Shown: piece by piece, positions 17,510-24,872 of the stretch
Position numbering within the stretch: position 1 is the stretch's first letter
How the letters are laid out: every line of letters starts with the position of its first letter
DNA from: JAVJUV01 sp040220415
GTDB lineage: Bacteria; Pseudomonadota; Alphaproteobacteria; Rhodobacterales; Rhodobacteraceae
Assembly: GCA_040220415.1 (NCBI GenBank)
Contig: JAVJUV010000092.1
Coordinates: 4,918 to 68,917 of the forward strand
DNA: 64,000 nt
Direction of reading: 5' to 3'
Notes under the pieces: generated by a model
The model's input: only the letters and a program-made list of their open reading frames with translations
Database searches by the model: none
What the model was told of the DNA's origin: nothing
Made by a program: the position numbers and the translations under genes

Positions 17510-18967
17510 ATGACGGCCCATGACCCGAAATTCGAGACCCTGCCCACCGATCTCTACATCGACGGCGCGTTTCGCCCCGGCAGCGGCGGCGAACGCTTCG
17601 ACGTGCTGAACCCGGCGACCGAAACGGTCATCGCGTCGGTCGCCTCGGCCGAGATCGAGGACGCGGACGCCGCACTGGATGCCGCCGAGGCGGCGATGAA
17701 GGCGTGGGCGGCCCGCACGCCGCGCGAGCGCTCGGAGGTGCTGCGCCGCGCGTGGGAGCTGATGACGGCGCGGCTGGAGGAATTCGCCCACCTGATCACG
17801 CTGGAGAACGGCAAGGCCCGCACCGACGCCAAGGGCGAGGCGACCTATGCCGCCGAGTTCTTCCGCTGGTTCGCCGAGGAGGCGGTGCGCGCGGACGGGA
17901 TGATCAAGCACGCGCCCGCGTCCGGCGCGCGGATCATCGTGCAGCACAAGCCCGCGGGGCTGGCGGTGCTGGTCACGCCCTGGAACTATCCGGCCGCGAT
18001 GGGCACCCGCAAGATCGCGCCCGCGCTGGCCGCCGGCTGCGCGGTGATCATCAAGCCCGCCTCGGAGACGCCGCTGACCATGCTGGCGCTGATGCCGCTT
18101 CTGGAAGAGGCCGGCGTGCCGAAGGGTCTGGTCAACGTGCTGCCGTCGAAGCGCACCGGCGCGCTGGTCGATCACATGCTGCACGATCCGCGGGTGCGCG
18201 TGGTCAGCTTCACCGGGTCGACCGGCGTGGGCCGCAAGCTGTTGCGCTCGGCCGCCGACCGGGTCCTGAAGCCGGCGATGGAGCTGGGCGGGAACGCGCC
18301 GCTGCTGGTCTTCGAGGATGCCGACCTGGAGGTCGCCGTCGAGGGGGCGATGCTGGCCAAGATGCGCAACCTGGGCGAGGCCTGCACCGCGGCCAACCGC
18401 ATCTACGTGCACGAGGCGGTGGCGGACGACTTCGTCGCCAGGCTGACCGCCGCGATGTCGGCGCTGAAGATGGGCGACGGCACCGATCCCTCGGTGGACG
18501 TGGGGCCGCTGGTGAACGCCGACACCCGCGACAAGGTCGCCGCCTTCGTGGCCGACGCCGTCGCCAAGGGTGCGAAGGTGGAATGCGGCGGCGCGGCGCC
18601 GGAGGGCACGGGTTTCTTCTATCCGCCCACGGTCCTGTCGAACGTGCCGGAAAACGCCGATTGTGTGCATGACGAGATTTTCGGCCCCGTGGCCGCCATC
18701 CAGACCTTCCGCGACCAGGACGACGTCATCCGGCGCGCCAACGATACCGAATACGGGCTGGTCGCCTATGTCTTCTCGGGCGACATGAAGCGCGCCATGC
18801 AGGTCTGCGAACGGCTGGACTACGGTATGGTCGGGCTGAACCGCGGGCTGGTCAGCGATCCGGCGGCGCCTTTCGGCGGAACCAAGCAGTCGGGCCTGGG
18901 GCGCGAAGGCGGGCACGAGGGGATGCTGGAATTCATGGAAACCCAGTACATCTCGGCGACCTGGTGA
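17510..18967 (+). CDS. NAD(P)-dependent aldehyde dehydrogenase
   Basis: A 485-residue aldehyde dehydrogenase closest in pattern to succinate-semialdehyde dehydrogenases. Catalytic residues are present: Asn159 (TPWNYPA), Glu258 (MELGGNAP) and Cys292 (NLGEACTAANR), with cofactor motif FTGSTGVG and C-terminal PFGGTKQSGLGREGG. In this operon it could oxidise the aldehyde released by an acyloin-cleaving E1. An AAGGA ribosome site precedes the ATG. It sits between the two E2-type genes, an arrangement that separates lipoyl carrier and catalytic core. Confidence 0.9.
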   Translation: MTAHDPKFETLPTDLYIDGAFRPGSGGERFDVLNPATETVIASVASAEIEDADAALDAAEAAMKAWAARTPRERSEVLRRAWELMTARLEEFAHLITLENGKARTDAKGEATYAAEFFRWFAEEAVRADGMIKHAPASGARIIVQHKPAGLAVLVTPWNYPAAMGTRKIAPALAAGCAVIIKPASETPLTMLALMPLLEEAGVPKGLVNVLPSKRTGALVDHMLHDPRVRVVSFTGSTGVGRKLLRSAADRVLKPAMELGGNAPLLVFEDADLEVAVEGAMLAKMRNLGEACTAANRIYVHEAVADDFVARLTAAMSALKMGDGTDPSVDVGPLVNADTRDKVAAFVADAVAKGAKVECGGAAPEGTGFFYPPTVLSNVPENADCVHDEIFGPVAAIQTFRDQDDVIRRANDTEYGLVAYVFSGDMKRAMQVCERLDYGMVGLNRGLVSDPAAPFGGTKQSGLGREGGHEGMLEFMETQYISATW

Positions 18968-18972
18968 CACCG

Positions 18973-19848
18973 ATGAGCGACGTCATAGCAGCCCCGTCCG
19001 TCCGCGTCCTGGCCCGCGAAAAGGGCATCGACATCGAGGCACTGGCCCGCGACCTGGGCCGGGCCACCATCGCGCGCGAGGACCTGGAGGGCCGCAAGGC
19101 CGCCGCGCCTTCGGGCGATACGTCGTACTGGGAGGTGGATCACGGCGCCTATGGCCCGGTGACCGAAGAGCCGATGAGCCGGTTCGCGGAGGTGGCGTCG
19201 GCCAACCTTGCCGCCGCCAATGCGCTGATCCCGCAGGTCACGCATCACGACCGCGCGGACATGACCGCCATCGAGGCGCTGCGCGCCGAATTGAAGCCCG
19301 AAGCGGTGGCGCGGGGCGTCAAGCTGACGGCGCTGGCCTTTCACGTCAAGGCGCTGGCGCGGACCCTGCAGGCCTATCCGCGCGTCAATGCCTCGCTTTC
19401 GGCGGACGGCAAGAGGCTGATCCTGAAGGATTACGTGCACATCGGGATCGCCGTGGACACGGCACACGGGCTGATGGTTCCGGTGATCCGGGACGCCGAC
19501 CGGAAGGGGCTTTGGCGGATCGCGGCCGAGATCGCGGACCTGGCGGGCCGGGCGCAGGCGCGCAAGGTCAGGCCCGACGAGATGGGCGGGGCGTCGATGA
19601 GCATCAGCAACCTGGGCGGCATCGGCGGTATCGGGTTCACCCCGATCGTGAACCCGCCGGAACTGGCGATCCTAGGCATCACCCGGACCGAAACCGTGAC
19701 CGTCTGGGAAGCGGGCGCGCCCCGCCCCGTCGCGATGGCGCCGCTTGACCTGAGCTACGATCACCGGGTCATCAACGGCGCGGACGCGGCGCGTTTCCTG
19801 TCGCACATGGCCGCGCTTCTGGGCGATCCGCGCCGGATGATGGTCTGA
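18973..19848 (+). CDS. E2 acyltransferase core without a lipoyl domain
   Basis: A 291-residue dihydrolipoamide acyltransferase core. An E3-binding-type domain lies at about 7-40 (APSVRVLAREKGIDIEALAR). The catalytic domain ends with DHRVINGADAARF, with His264 and Asn268 in the HxxxD/N position; as I recall, some characterised E2p enzymes also carry Asn there. There is no lipoyl domain, so it must use one on another protein, most simply the double-lipoyl protein at 16186. A GTG 9 nt upstream overlaps the preceding stop and is an alternative start. Last gene of the rightward operon. Confidence 0.85.
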   Translation: MSDVIAAPSVRVLAREKGIDIEALARDLGRATIAREDLEGRKAAAPSGDTSYWEVDHGAYGPVTEEPMSRFAEVASANLAAANALIPQVTHHDRADMTAIEALRAELKPEAVARGVKLTALAFHVKALARTLQAYPRVNASLSADGKRLILKDYVHIGIAVDTAHGLMVPVIRDADRKGLWRIAAEIADLAGRAQARKVRPDEMGGASMSISNLGGIGGIGFTPIVNPPELAILGITRTETVTVWEAGAPRPVAMAPLDLSYDHRVINGADAARFLSHMAALLGDPRRMMV

Positions 19849-19876
19849 CGGCGGGTCCTGACGGCGGGGCCACGCG

Positions 19877-20833
19877 TCAAAGCTCGCCGAGGGTGATGAC
19901 CGTCCGGTCGTCGAAGACCTCTTCCGATGTCGAGCCCTTCACGCCCGCGAAGGGGCCGGTCTTGTGGTAGTCCAGCGCCTCGGTCTCTTCGAAACGCCGT
20001 TCCCAGGCGGCGACGCCGAAGGCTTCCGGCATGTCGACGTAGCCGTCCGAGAAGATCTCGATGGAGCGGATGGCGGCCTTCGGGCGGCGCAGGTCGATGG
20101 TCTCTCCGAGGACGGGACGCGCGCCGTTCATCGTGTCGAAGCAGAGCGGATTGCCCCGGGCGTTGCCGAAACGGAACTGGGTCTGGATACCGCCCGACAG
20201 GAATTGCCTGACCGTCGAGGACCAGTCGTCGAGACCTGTCCGCAGGGCGGTCTCGTCCATGACGCGGTCGGCGAAGGCGCGGCTGATGGTGCCGTTTCCC
20301 ACGGCCTGATCGAAGCCGAGCAGGATGGCGGCCCGCGCCTTCCGCTCGATGGTGTCGGGCGCCTCGCCCGAGCGCTGCAATTCCCTGAAGACGGCGACGC
20401 GCGCGTGGGTCGAGACCTCGTCGATCAGCTTCTCGCGGCGCAGGACCTCGTCCCGGTTGAGACGGATGCCGGTGTCGCCGAGGATCAGGAAGCGCCAGCT
20501 GTCGCCGCAATCGAAGACGATCGCGAGCGTCGTCGAGGGCGGAATGGCAAGGCCGAGGGGCCGTGTTCTGGCTTCAAGCGCGTCGGAGAGATGGCCGATG
20601 ATCCGCTCGGCGTCCATATCCGGCGTGGCGGGGTCGCGGGCCATCGCCGCGACGGTGCTGGCGACGGTTTCGGCGGCGATGCGACCGGCGCCCACATTTC
20701 CGACCATCGTGCCGCGCGGGTCGGTCGCGCCGTCGAAGACGCCGTAGACCCCGCCGGGCACGATCAGGGGCACATCGTCGCCAAGGCGGCCGCTGCCCCG
20801 GTATTTCGATTGATTGCACAGTTCCAGACGCAT
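19877..20833 (-). CDS. PP2C-like serine/threonine phosphatase
   Basis: A 318-residue single-domain protein with PPM/PP2C motifs: GVFDGA (31-36), FLILGDTGIRLN, IFSDGYVD and a C-terminal FDDRTVITLGEL in the place of the metal-binding DDxT motif. It is soluble, with no membrane segment or sensor domain. The RsbX/SpoIIE-like size suggests a stress or anti-sigma circuit, but no kinase or antagonist gene is next to it. It faces the E2 core gene (convergent, 28 nt apart). Function beyond metal-dependent phosphatase is unknown. Confidence 0.7.
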   Translation of the reverse strand: MRLELCNQSKYRGSGRLGDDVPLIVPGGVYGVFDGATDPRGTMVGNVGAGRIAAETVASTVAAMARDPATPDMDAERIIGHLSDALEARTRPLGLAIPPSTTLAIVFDCGDSWRFLILGDTGIRLNRDEVLRREKLIDEVSTHARVAVFRELQRSGEAPDTIERKARAAILLGFDQAVGNGTISRAFADRVMDETALRTGLDDWSSTVRQFLSGGIQTQFRFGNARGNPLCFDTMNGARPVLGETIDLRRPKAAIRSIEIFSDGYVDMPEAFGVAAWERRFEETEALDYHKTGPFAGVKGSTSEEVFDDRTVITLGEL

Positions 20834-21208
20834 CGGAGCCTCAGAGAAAAGCGGAGTCGCGGTTTTCCGCGAACCGGAAGACCGTATGGACGCAAACGCA
20901 GGTGCACATCGGCAGCACCGTCGACAGCGCCGCTGCCAGGCCGAACTCGCCGTCGAAAACGGCGGGGTGGATCTTGTCCGGCGACGTGAGCGAGCCGGAA
21001 CCGTGGATGATCATTGCGGGCACGCTGCGCGACAGGCGGATCGAACACTTCGTCGCGGAGATTTCCCCGGATGTGCCGCCGCAGCTCCCGCGGGCGTCGC
21101 GCGAGAATCTGCCCCAGCCCGGCGCAGCCGCGCTGGCGTTGCAGGAGGGGATGACCGCGGCGGTGTCATCGGACCCGGCGCGCAAGTGCCGGGAGCGCCG
21201 GGCCCGCG
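20834..21208. other. 375-nt gap with no securely identified gene
   Basis: Between the phosphatase start and the tetR stop. A + strand frame at 20902-21231 (GTG start, 109 codons) has mostly G or C in third positions, like real genes here, but no ribosome site, no recognised motif, and its end overlaps tetR. A - strand frame ending at 20841 is also open (from ATG 21014, 57 codons). Either could be a small gene or a decayed one. I cannot choose. Confidence 0.3.
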
Positions 21209-21841
21209 TCAGACATCGACGAGGCGCATGACGGTTTCGATGTTGAAGGCAAGCCTTGCTTCGAGCGCGTCCTTCGCCATGAAGTCGCGCTCGAACAGGA
21301 TCGCGCCGGTAAAGCGGTTCGTCAGGTAGTAGTAGCCGATCGCGGCAATCGTGATGTTGAGCTGGACCGGGTCGATGCCGGGCCGGAACACGCCGTCGGC
21401 GACGCCGCGGTCGAGGATGTCCTTGACCATGTTCGTGAACCGGCGGCTGGCGACGCGAACCCGCTCGGAGCCTTCGAGGTGGCGGGCTCGGTGCAGGTTC
21501 TCGCTGTTGACCAGCGTGATGAACTCGGGGTTGTCGAGGTAGTAGCTCCAGGTGAACCGGACGAGTTTCTCGAGCGCGTCGCGCGGCGGCAGGTGCGCAA
21601 GCCTCAGCTCCTGCTCGGCATTCCGGATATCGAGGTAGGCCTCTTCGAGGACATACTGGAACAGATCCTCCTTGCTGCCGAAGTAGTGGTAGATCATCCG
21701 CTTGTTGGCGTGCGCCTGGTCGGCGATCTGGTCGACCCGCGCGCCCCCCAGCCCGAGACGGGCGAATTCGGTTTTCGCGGCCTGGAGTATCCTGGCCTTG
21801 GTCGCGTCGGCATCCCTGACCCGGGTTTTCACTTTCGCCAT
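21209..21841 (-). CDS. TetR-family transcriptional regulator
   Basis: A 210-residue TetR-type repressor. The N-terminal helix-turn-helix spans about 15-60 (KARILQAAKTEFARLGLGG, then VDQIADQAHANKRMIYHYF), and the rest is an all-helical ligand domain. It is divergent from a catabolic gene group beginning with the GMC oxidoreductase. Five TAAC-N6-GTTA sites occur upstream of tetR and four other promoters in the next 8 kb, which makes it the likely local repressor, probably released by an acyl-CoA or pathway intermediate. That link is inferred. Confidence 0.9.
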   Translation of the reverse strand: MAKVKTRVRDADATKARILQAAKTEFARLGLGGARVDQIADQAHANKRMIYHYFGSKEDLFQYVLEEAYLDIRNAEQELRLAHLPPRDALEKLVRFTWSYYLDNPEFITLVNSENLHRARHLEGSERVRVASRRFTNMVKDILDRGVADGVFRPGIDPVQLNITIAAIGYYYLTNRFTGAILFERDFMAKDALEARLAFNIETVMRLVDV

Positions 21842-21925
21842 GCAGTAAGCCTTTTCCGCTTGGTAGATGCTTCACCCTTTCTACCGCTTATAGCCGACTT
21901 GACAACAAAGGGAAACGAGAAGTAA

Positions 21926-21941
21926 CTAACTAGTGCGTTAC
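21926..21941. promoter_or_regulatory. candidate TetR operator 1 (TAAC-N6-GTTA)
   Basis: CTAACTAGTGCGTTAC has arms CTAAC and GTTAC around a 6-nt spacer. It lies 85 nt upstream of the tetR start and at the edge of the aldehyde dehydrogenase remnant. An overlapping GTAAC at 21922 gives a second possible left arm. It shares its geometry with four sites downstream. Confidence 0.5.
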
Positions 21942-21942
21942 A

Positions 21943-22189
21943 ACTCGAATCGTCGCTGTTGCTTCGCATTCCTGTCGGCGTGCCGACGTTCGCCTGATCG
22001 CCGGCGACTCCGGGTGCGGGCCTGCCGCAAGCGTCTGGACAAAGAACATCGACAAGGCGTTGATGGTGATGTGGCGGGTTCAAGCAATCGGGATGGGGCC
22101 GCGAGGCGGGAATGATGGGCGTCGAGGAATACACGCAGGTGAAATCGACCCATATCGAGATCGGGAAACGGCAGCACTGGATCGGATGA
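21943..22189 (+). pseudogene. decayed C-terminal fragment of an aldehyde dehydrogenase gene
   Basis: Translation in two frames recovers aldehyde dehydrogenase sequence. Codons at 21985-22083 read ADVRLIAGDSGCG, then PAASVWTKNIDKAL, like the typical DAVRLANDSGYGLAASVWTKDIDKAL region. In the next frame, codons at 22073-22189 read GGFKQSGWGREAG and EEYTQVKSTHIEIGK to a TGA, the classic C-terminal motif. About 25 residues that normally separate these parts (the AGTVWVN region) are missing, and the frame shifts at the joint near 22066-22078. The N-terminal three quarters, with Cys and Glu active-site residues, is absent. The TGA directly abuts the ATG of the GMC gene. This is a deletion remnant, probably of an enzyme that worked with the GMC alcohol dehydrogenase. 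Confidence 0.8.
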
Positions 22190-23791
22190 ATGGCGCAGGC
22201 GGGCTATGACTATGTGATCGTGGGCGGCGGCTCGGCGGGATGCGTGCTGGCCGCGCGCCTGACAGAGAACGCCGACGCCCGCGTGCTTCTGCTGGAGGCG
22301 GGCGGCCGGGACTGGCATCCGCTGATCCACATGCCCGTGGGCTTTGCCAAGATGACGACGGGGCCTCTGACCTGGGGTTTCAGGACCGCGCCGCAAGTAA
22401 ACGCGAACAATAGGGAAATCCCCTATGCGCAGGCCAAGGTGATCGGCGGCGGCTCGTCGATCAACGCCGAGGTCTTCACGCGCGGTCATCCGACCGACTA
22501 TGACCGCTGGGCGACCGAGGAAGGCTGCAATGGCTGGTCGTTCGAGGAGATCCGGCAGTATTTCATCCGGTCCGAGGGCAACACGATCCTGTCGGGCGAC
22601 TGGCACGGCACCGACGGGCCGCTGGGCGTGTCGAACATCCCCGACATGCAACCGATGACCCGCGCCTTCGTGCAATCCTGCCAGGAACGGGGGATCCCCC
22701 ATAATCCCGATTTCAACGGCGCTGTGCAGGCGGGCTGCGGCGCCTATCAGACGACGACGAAGAACAAGCGGCGCTGTTCGGCCGCCGTGGGGTATCTGCG
22801 CCCCGCGATGAAGCGCCCGAACCTGACGGTCGAGATGGGGTGCATGGTCAGGCGCATCACCTTCGAGGGAACGCGCGCCACCGGCGTCGAGTATTTCAAC
22901 GGCAGGGAACGCCGCGTCGCGCGCGCCGAGAGCGAGGTGCTGGTCACCTCGGGCGCGATCGGGACGCCGAAGATCATGATGCTGTCGGGCATCGGCCCGG
23001 CGGATCACCTGAAAGAGCACGGGATCGAGGTTGTCCGGGACCTGCCCGGCGTCGGCTCGAACCTGAGCGACCACTTCGGGATCGACATCGTGGCCGAGCT
23101 GACGGGGCATTACAGCCTGGACAAGTACAACAAGTGGCACTGGGCGGCCTGGGCCGGGGCGCAATACGCGCTGTTCCGGTCGGGACCGATCACGTCGAAC
23201 GTCGTCGAGGGCGGCGCGTTCTGGTTCTCGGGCGAGGCAGGCGACGTGCCGGACCTTCAGTTCCATTTCCTGGCGGGGGCCGGTGCGGAAGCGGGCGTGC
23301 CCAGCGTGCCGCCGGGGTCGTCGGGCATCACGCTGAATTCCTATACCGTTCGCCCGAAAGCGCGGGGCACTGTGCGGCTGCGGTCGGCCGATCCGTCCGC
23401 CCTGCCCGTCGTCGATCCGAATTTCCTGGGGCATCCCGATGACATTGAAACATCCGTCGAGGGCGTGAGGATCAGCCGCGAGATCTTTTCGCAGCCGTCG
23501 CTTCGCAAAGTCATCCGCAAGGTTCACTTTCCCGACGACGGGGTGAAGACCCGGAAGGAGATGGAGGACTACGCCCGCCAGTACGGGCGCACCTCGTACC
23601 ACCCGGCCTGCACCTGCAAGATGGGCACCGACGCGATGGCGGTGGTCGATCCGCAGCTTCGCGTGCACGGGCTGGACGGGATTCGCATCTGCGACAGCTC
23701 GGTCATGCCGAGCCTGATCGGATCGAACACCAACGCGCCGACCATCATGATCGGCGAGAAGGCGAGCGACCTGGTGCGCGGTAACAACTGA
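22190..23791 (+). CDS. GMC-family FAD-dependent alcohol oxidoreductase
   Basis: A 533-residue glucose-methanol-choline oxidoreductase that oxidises an alcohol to an aldehyde or ketone with FAD. The Rossmann motif VGGGSAGC is near residue 11, the second GMC signature is TSGAIGTPKIMMLSGIGP, and the active-site His is in RTSYHPACTCKMG, with the paired Asn in SNTNAPTIMIGEKASD. It resembles choline dehydrogenase-like enzymes, but no choline pathway gene is nearby. The ATG abuts the stop of a decayed aldehyde dehydrogenase, and no good ribosome site is seen. First intact rightward gene of the TetR-linked cluster. Confidence 0.9.
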   Translation: MAQAGYDYVIVGGGSAGCVLAARLTENADARVLLLEAGGRDWHPLIHMPVGFAKMTTGPLTWGFRTAPQVNANNREIPYAQAKVIGGGSSINAEVFTRGHPTDYDRWATEEGCNGWSFEEIRQYFIRSEGNTILSGDWHGTDGPLGVSNIPDMQPMTRAFVQSCQERGIPHNPDFNGAVQAGCGAYQTTTKNKRRCSAAVGYLRPAMKRPNLTVEMGCMVRRITFEGTRATGVEYFNGRERRVARAESEVLVTSGAIGTPKIMMLSGIGPADHLKEHGIEVVRDLPGVGSNLSDHFGIDIVAELTGHYSLDKYNKWHWAAWAGAQYALFRSGPITSNVVEGGAFWFSGEAGDVPDLQFHFLAGAGAEAGVPSVPPGSSGITLNSYTVRPKARGTVRLRSADPSALPVVDPNFLGHPDDIETSVEGVRISREIFSQPSLRKVIRKVHFPDDGVKTRKEMEDYARQYGRTSYHPACTCKMGTDAMAVVDPQLRVHGLDGIRICDSSVMPSLIGSNTNAPTIMIGEKASDLVRGNN

Positions 23792-23835
23792 CCGGGCACA
23801 TGTCGCGTTTCTATTTTTAAATCAGTGTGTTGGTC

Positions 23836-23850
23836 CCCGCTTGGTGCGGG
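23836..23850. terminator. weak stem-loop between convergent genes
   Basis: CCCGC-TTGGT-GCGGG lies between the GMC stop and the convergent aldo/keto reductase stop. On the + strand it is followed by TCGCCGTTTT, so it may terminate the GMC message. The 5-bp stem is short and this is a weak call. Confidence 0.3.
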
Positions 23851-23877
23851 TCGCCGTTTTCCGGGGGCGGGCCTTAG

Positions 23878-24696
23878 TCAATCCCATTTCGGCGCCCAGG
23901 GCACCAGGTCTTCGGTCACGATCCGGTAGTTGGTGCGGGTCAGCTTCTCGATCCGGGCCATGTCGACGTGGGAAAGCGTGAAATCCATGATCTCGAAGTT
24001 CGCGCGGATGTTCCGGGGATTGGTCGACATCGTGTTCACGCTGACGCCCTTCTGCAAGATCCAGCGCAGCACCACCTGCCCCGCGGACTTGCCGTAGGGC
24101 TTGCCGATCTCGGCGAATTCCGGGTGCTTGAACACCTCGCCGCGCGCGACCGAGGAATAGGCGGACAGCGGAATCCCGACCTCGTTCGCACCTGCGAGCA
24201 GCTTGTCCTGATTGAGCAGGGGATGGAATTCGACCTGGTTGGTGACGAGCGGCGCATCGACGATCTGCACGGCCTGGCGCATCATGGCGACGGTGTAGTT
24301 CGAGACGCCGATATTGCGGGTCAGGCCGCGCTTCAGCGCGTCTTGCAGCAACCGGAGCGAGGGCGCGATGTCGCCGCCGATCGGGGGCCAGTGCAAGAGA
24401 AGGACATCGACGTAATCGGTCTGCAAGGCTTGCAGACTGGACTCGACCGACGCAATGAACCGGTCCCCGGCGAAATTGTCGGGATGCACCTTGGTGGTGA
24501 TGCACAGGTCTTCCCTTGGAATCCCGGTGCCTTTCAGCGCCGCGCCGGTCTCGGCCTCGTTGCCGTACATCTGGGCCGTGTCGAAGGCCCGGTATCCGAC
24601 TTCGGCGGCGACCTCGATAGCCTGCCTGGCCACGTCGCCGGTCAGCGGGAAGGTTCCGAAACTGCGCTGGTGGGTCTTTTGAAAGTAGATATTCAT
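23878..24696 (-). CDS. aldo/keto reductase (2,5-diketo-gluconate reductase-like)
   Basis: A 272-residue TIM-barrel NAD(P)H-dependent reductase. The catalytic tetrad is visible: Asp and Tyr in FDTAQMYGNE, Lys in TTKVHPD and His in LLLHWP. The cofactor-binding C-terminal part has VLRWILQKGVSV and STNPRNIRANF. It would interconvert a carbonyl and an alcohol; the substrate is unknown. A GGGAGCC ribosome site precedes the ATG. It reads leftward, and its promoter region carries a TAAC-N6-GTTA site shared with the divergent CoA-transferase side. Confidence 0.9.
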   Translation of the reverse strand: MNIYFQKTHQRSFGTFPLTGDVARQAIEVAAEVGYRAFDTAQMYGNEAETGAALKGTGIPREDLCITTKVHPDNFAGDRFIASVESSLQALQTDYVDVLLLHWPPIGGDIAPSLRLLQDALKRGLTRNIGVSNYTVAMMRQAVQIVDAPLVTNQVEFHPLLNQDKLLAGANEVGIPLSAYSSVARGEVFKHPEFAEIGKPYGKSAGQVVLRWILQKGVSVNTMSTNPRNIRANFEIMDFTLSHVDMARIEKLTRTNYRIVTEDLVPWAPKWD

Positions 24697-24724
24697 TTCT
24701 GGCTCCCTGAGTCGCTGAGCTTTT

Positions 24725-24740
24725 GTAACCTAACGGTTAC
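24725..24740. promoter_or_regulatory. candidate TetR operator 2
   Basis: GTAACCTAACGGTTAC is an inverted repeat with 6-bp arms GTAACC/GGTTAC. It lies 29 nt upstream of the leftward aldo/keto reductase start, in a position to block its promoter. Confidence 0.6.
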
Positions 24741-24824
24741 TTAGAGCAAACAGGAGACTTGGGAATCATTGATTCTTCTGGAAAATCCATGCTTGATTAA
24801 CCCGGATCTGATTGGCATATTTCC

Positions 24825-24840
24825 ATAACCAACCAGTTAC
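24825..24840. promoter_or_regulatory. candidate TetR operator 3
   Basis: ATAACCAACCAGTTAC has arms TAAC and GTTA. It lies exactly 100 bp from operator 2 and 33 nt upstream of the CoA-transferase GTG start. Confidence 0.55.
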
Positions 24841-24872
24841 TTTAGCGCCATCAGCCGATGGAGGGAACTTCC

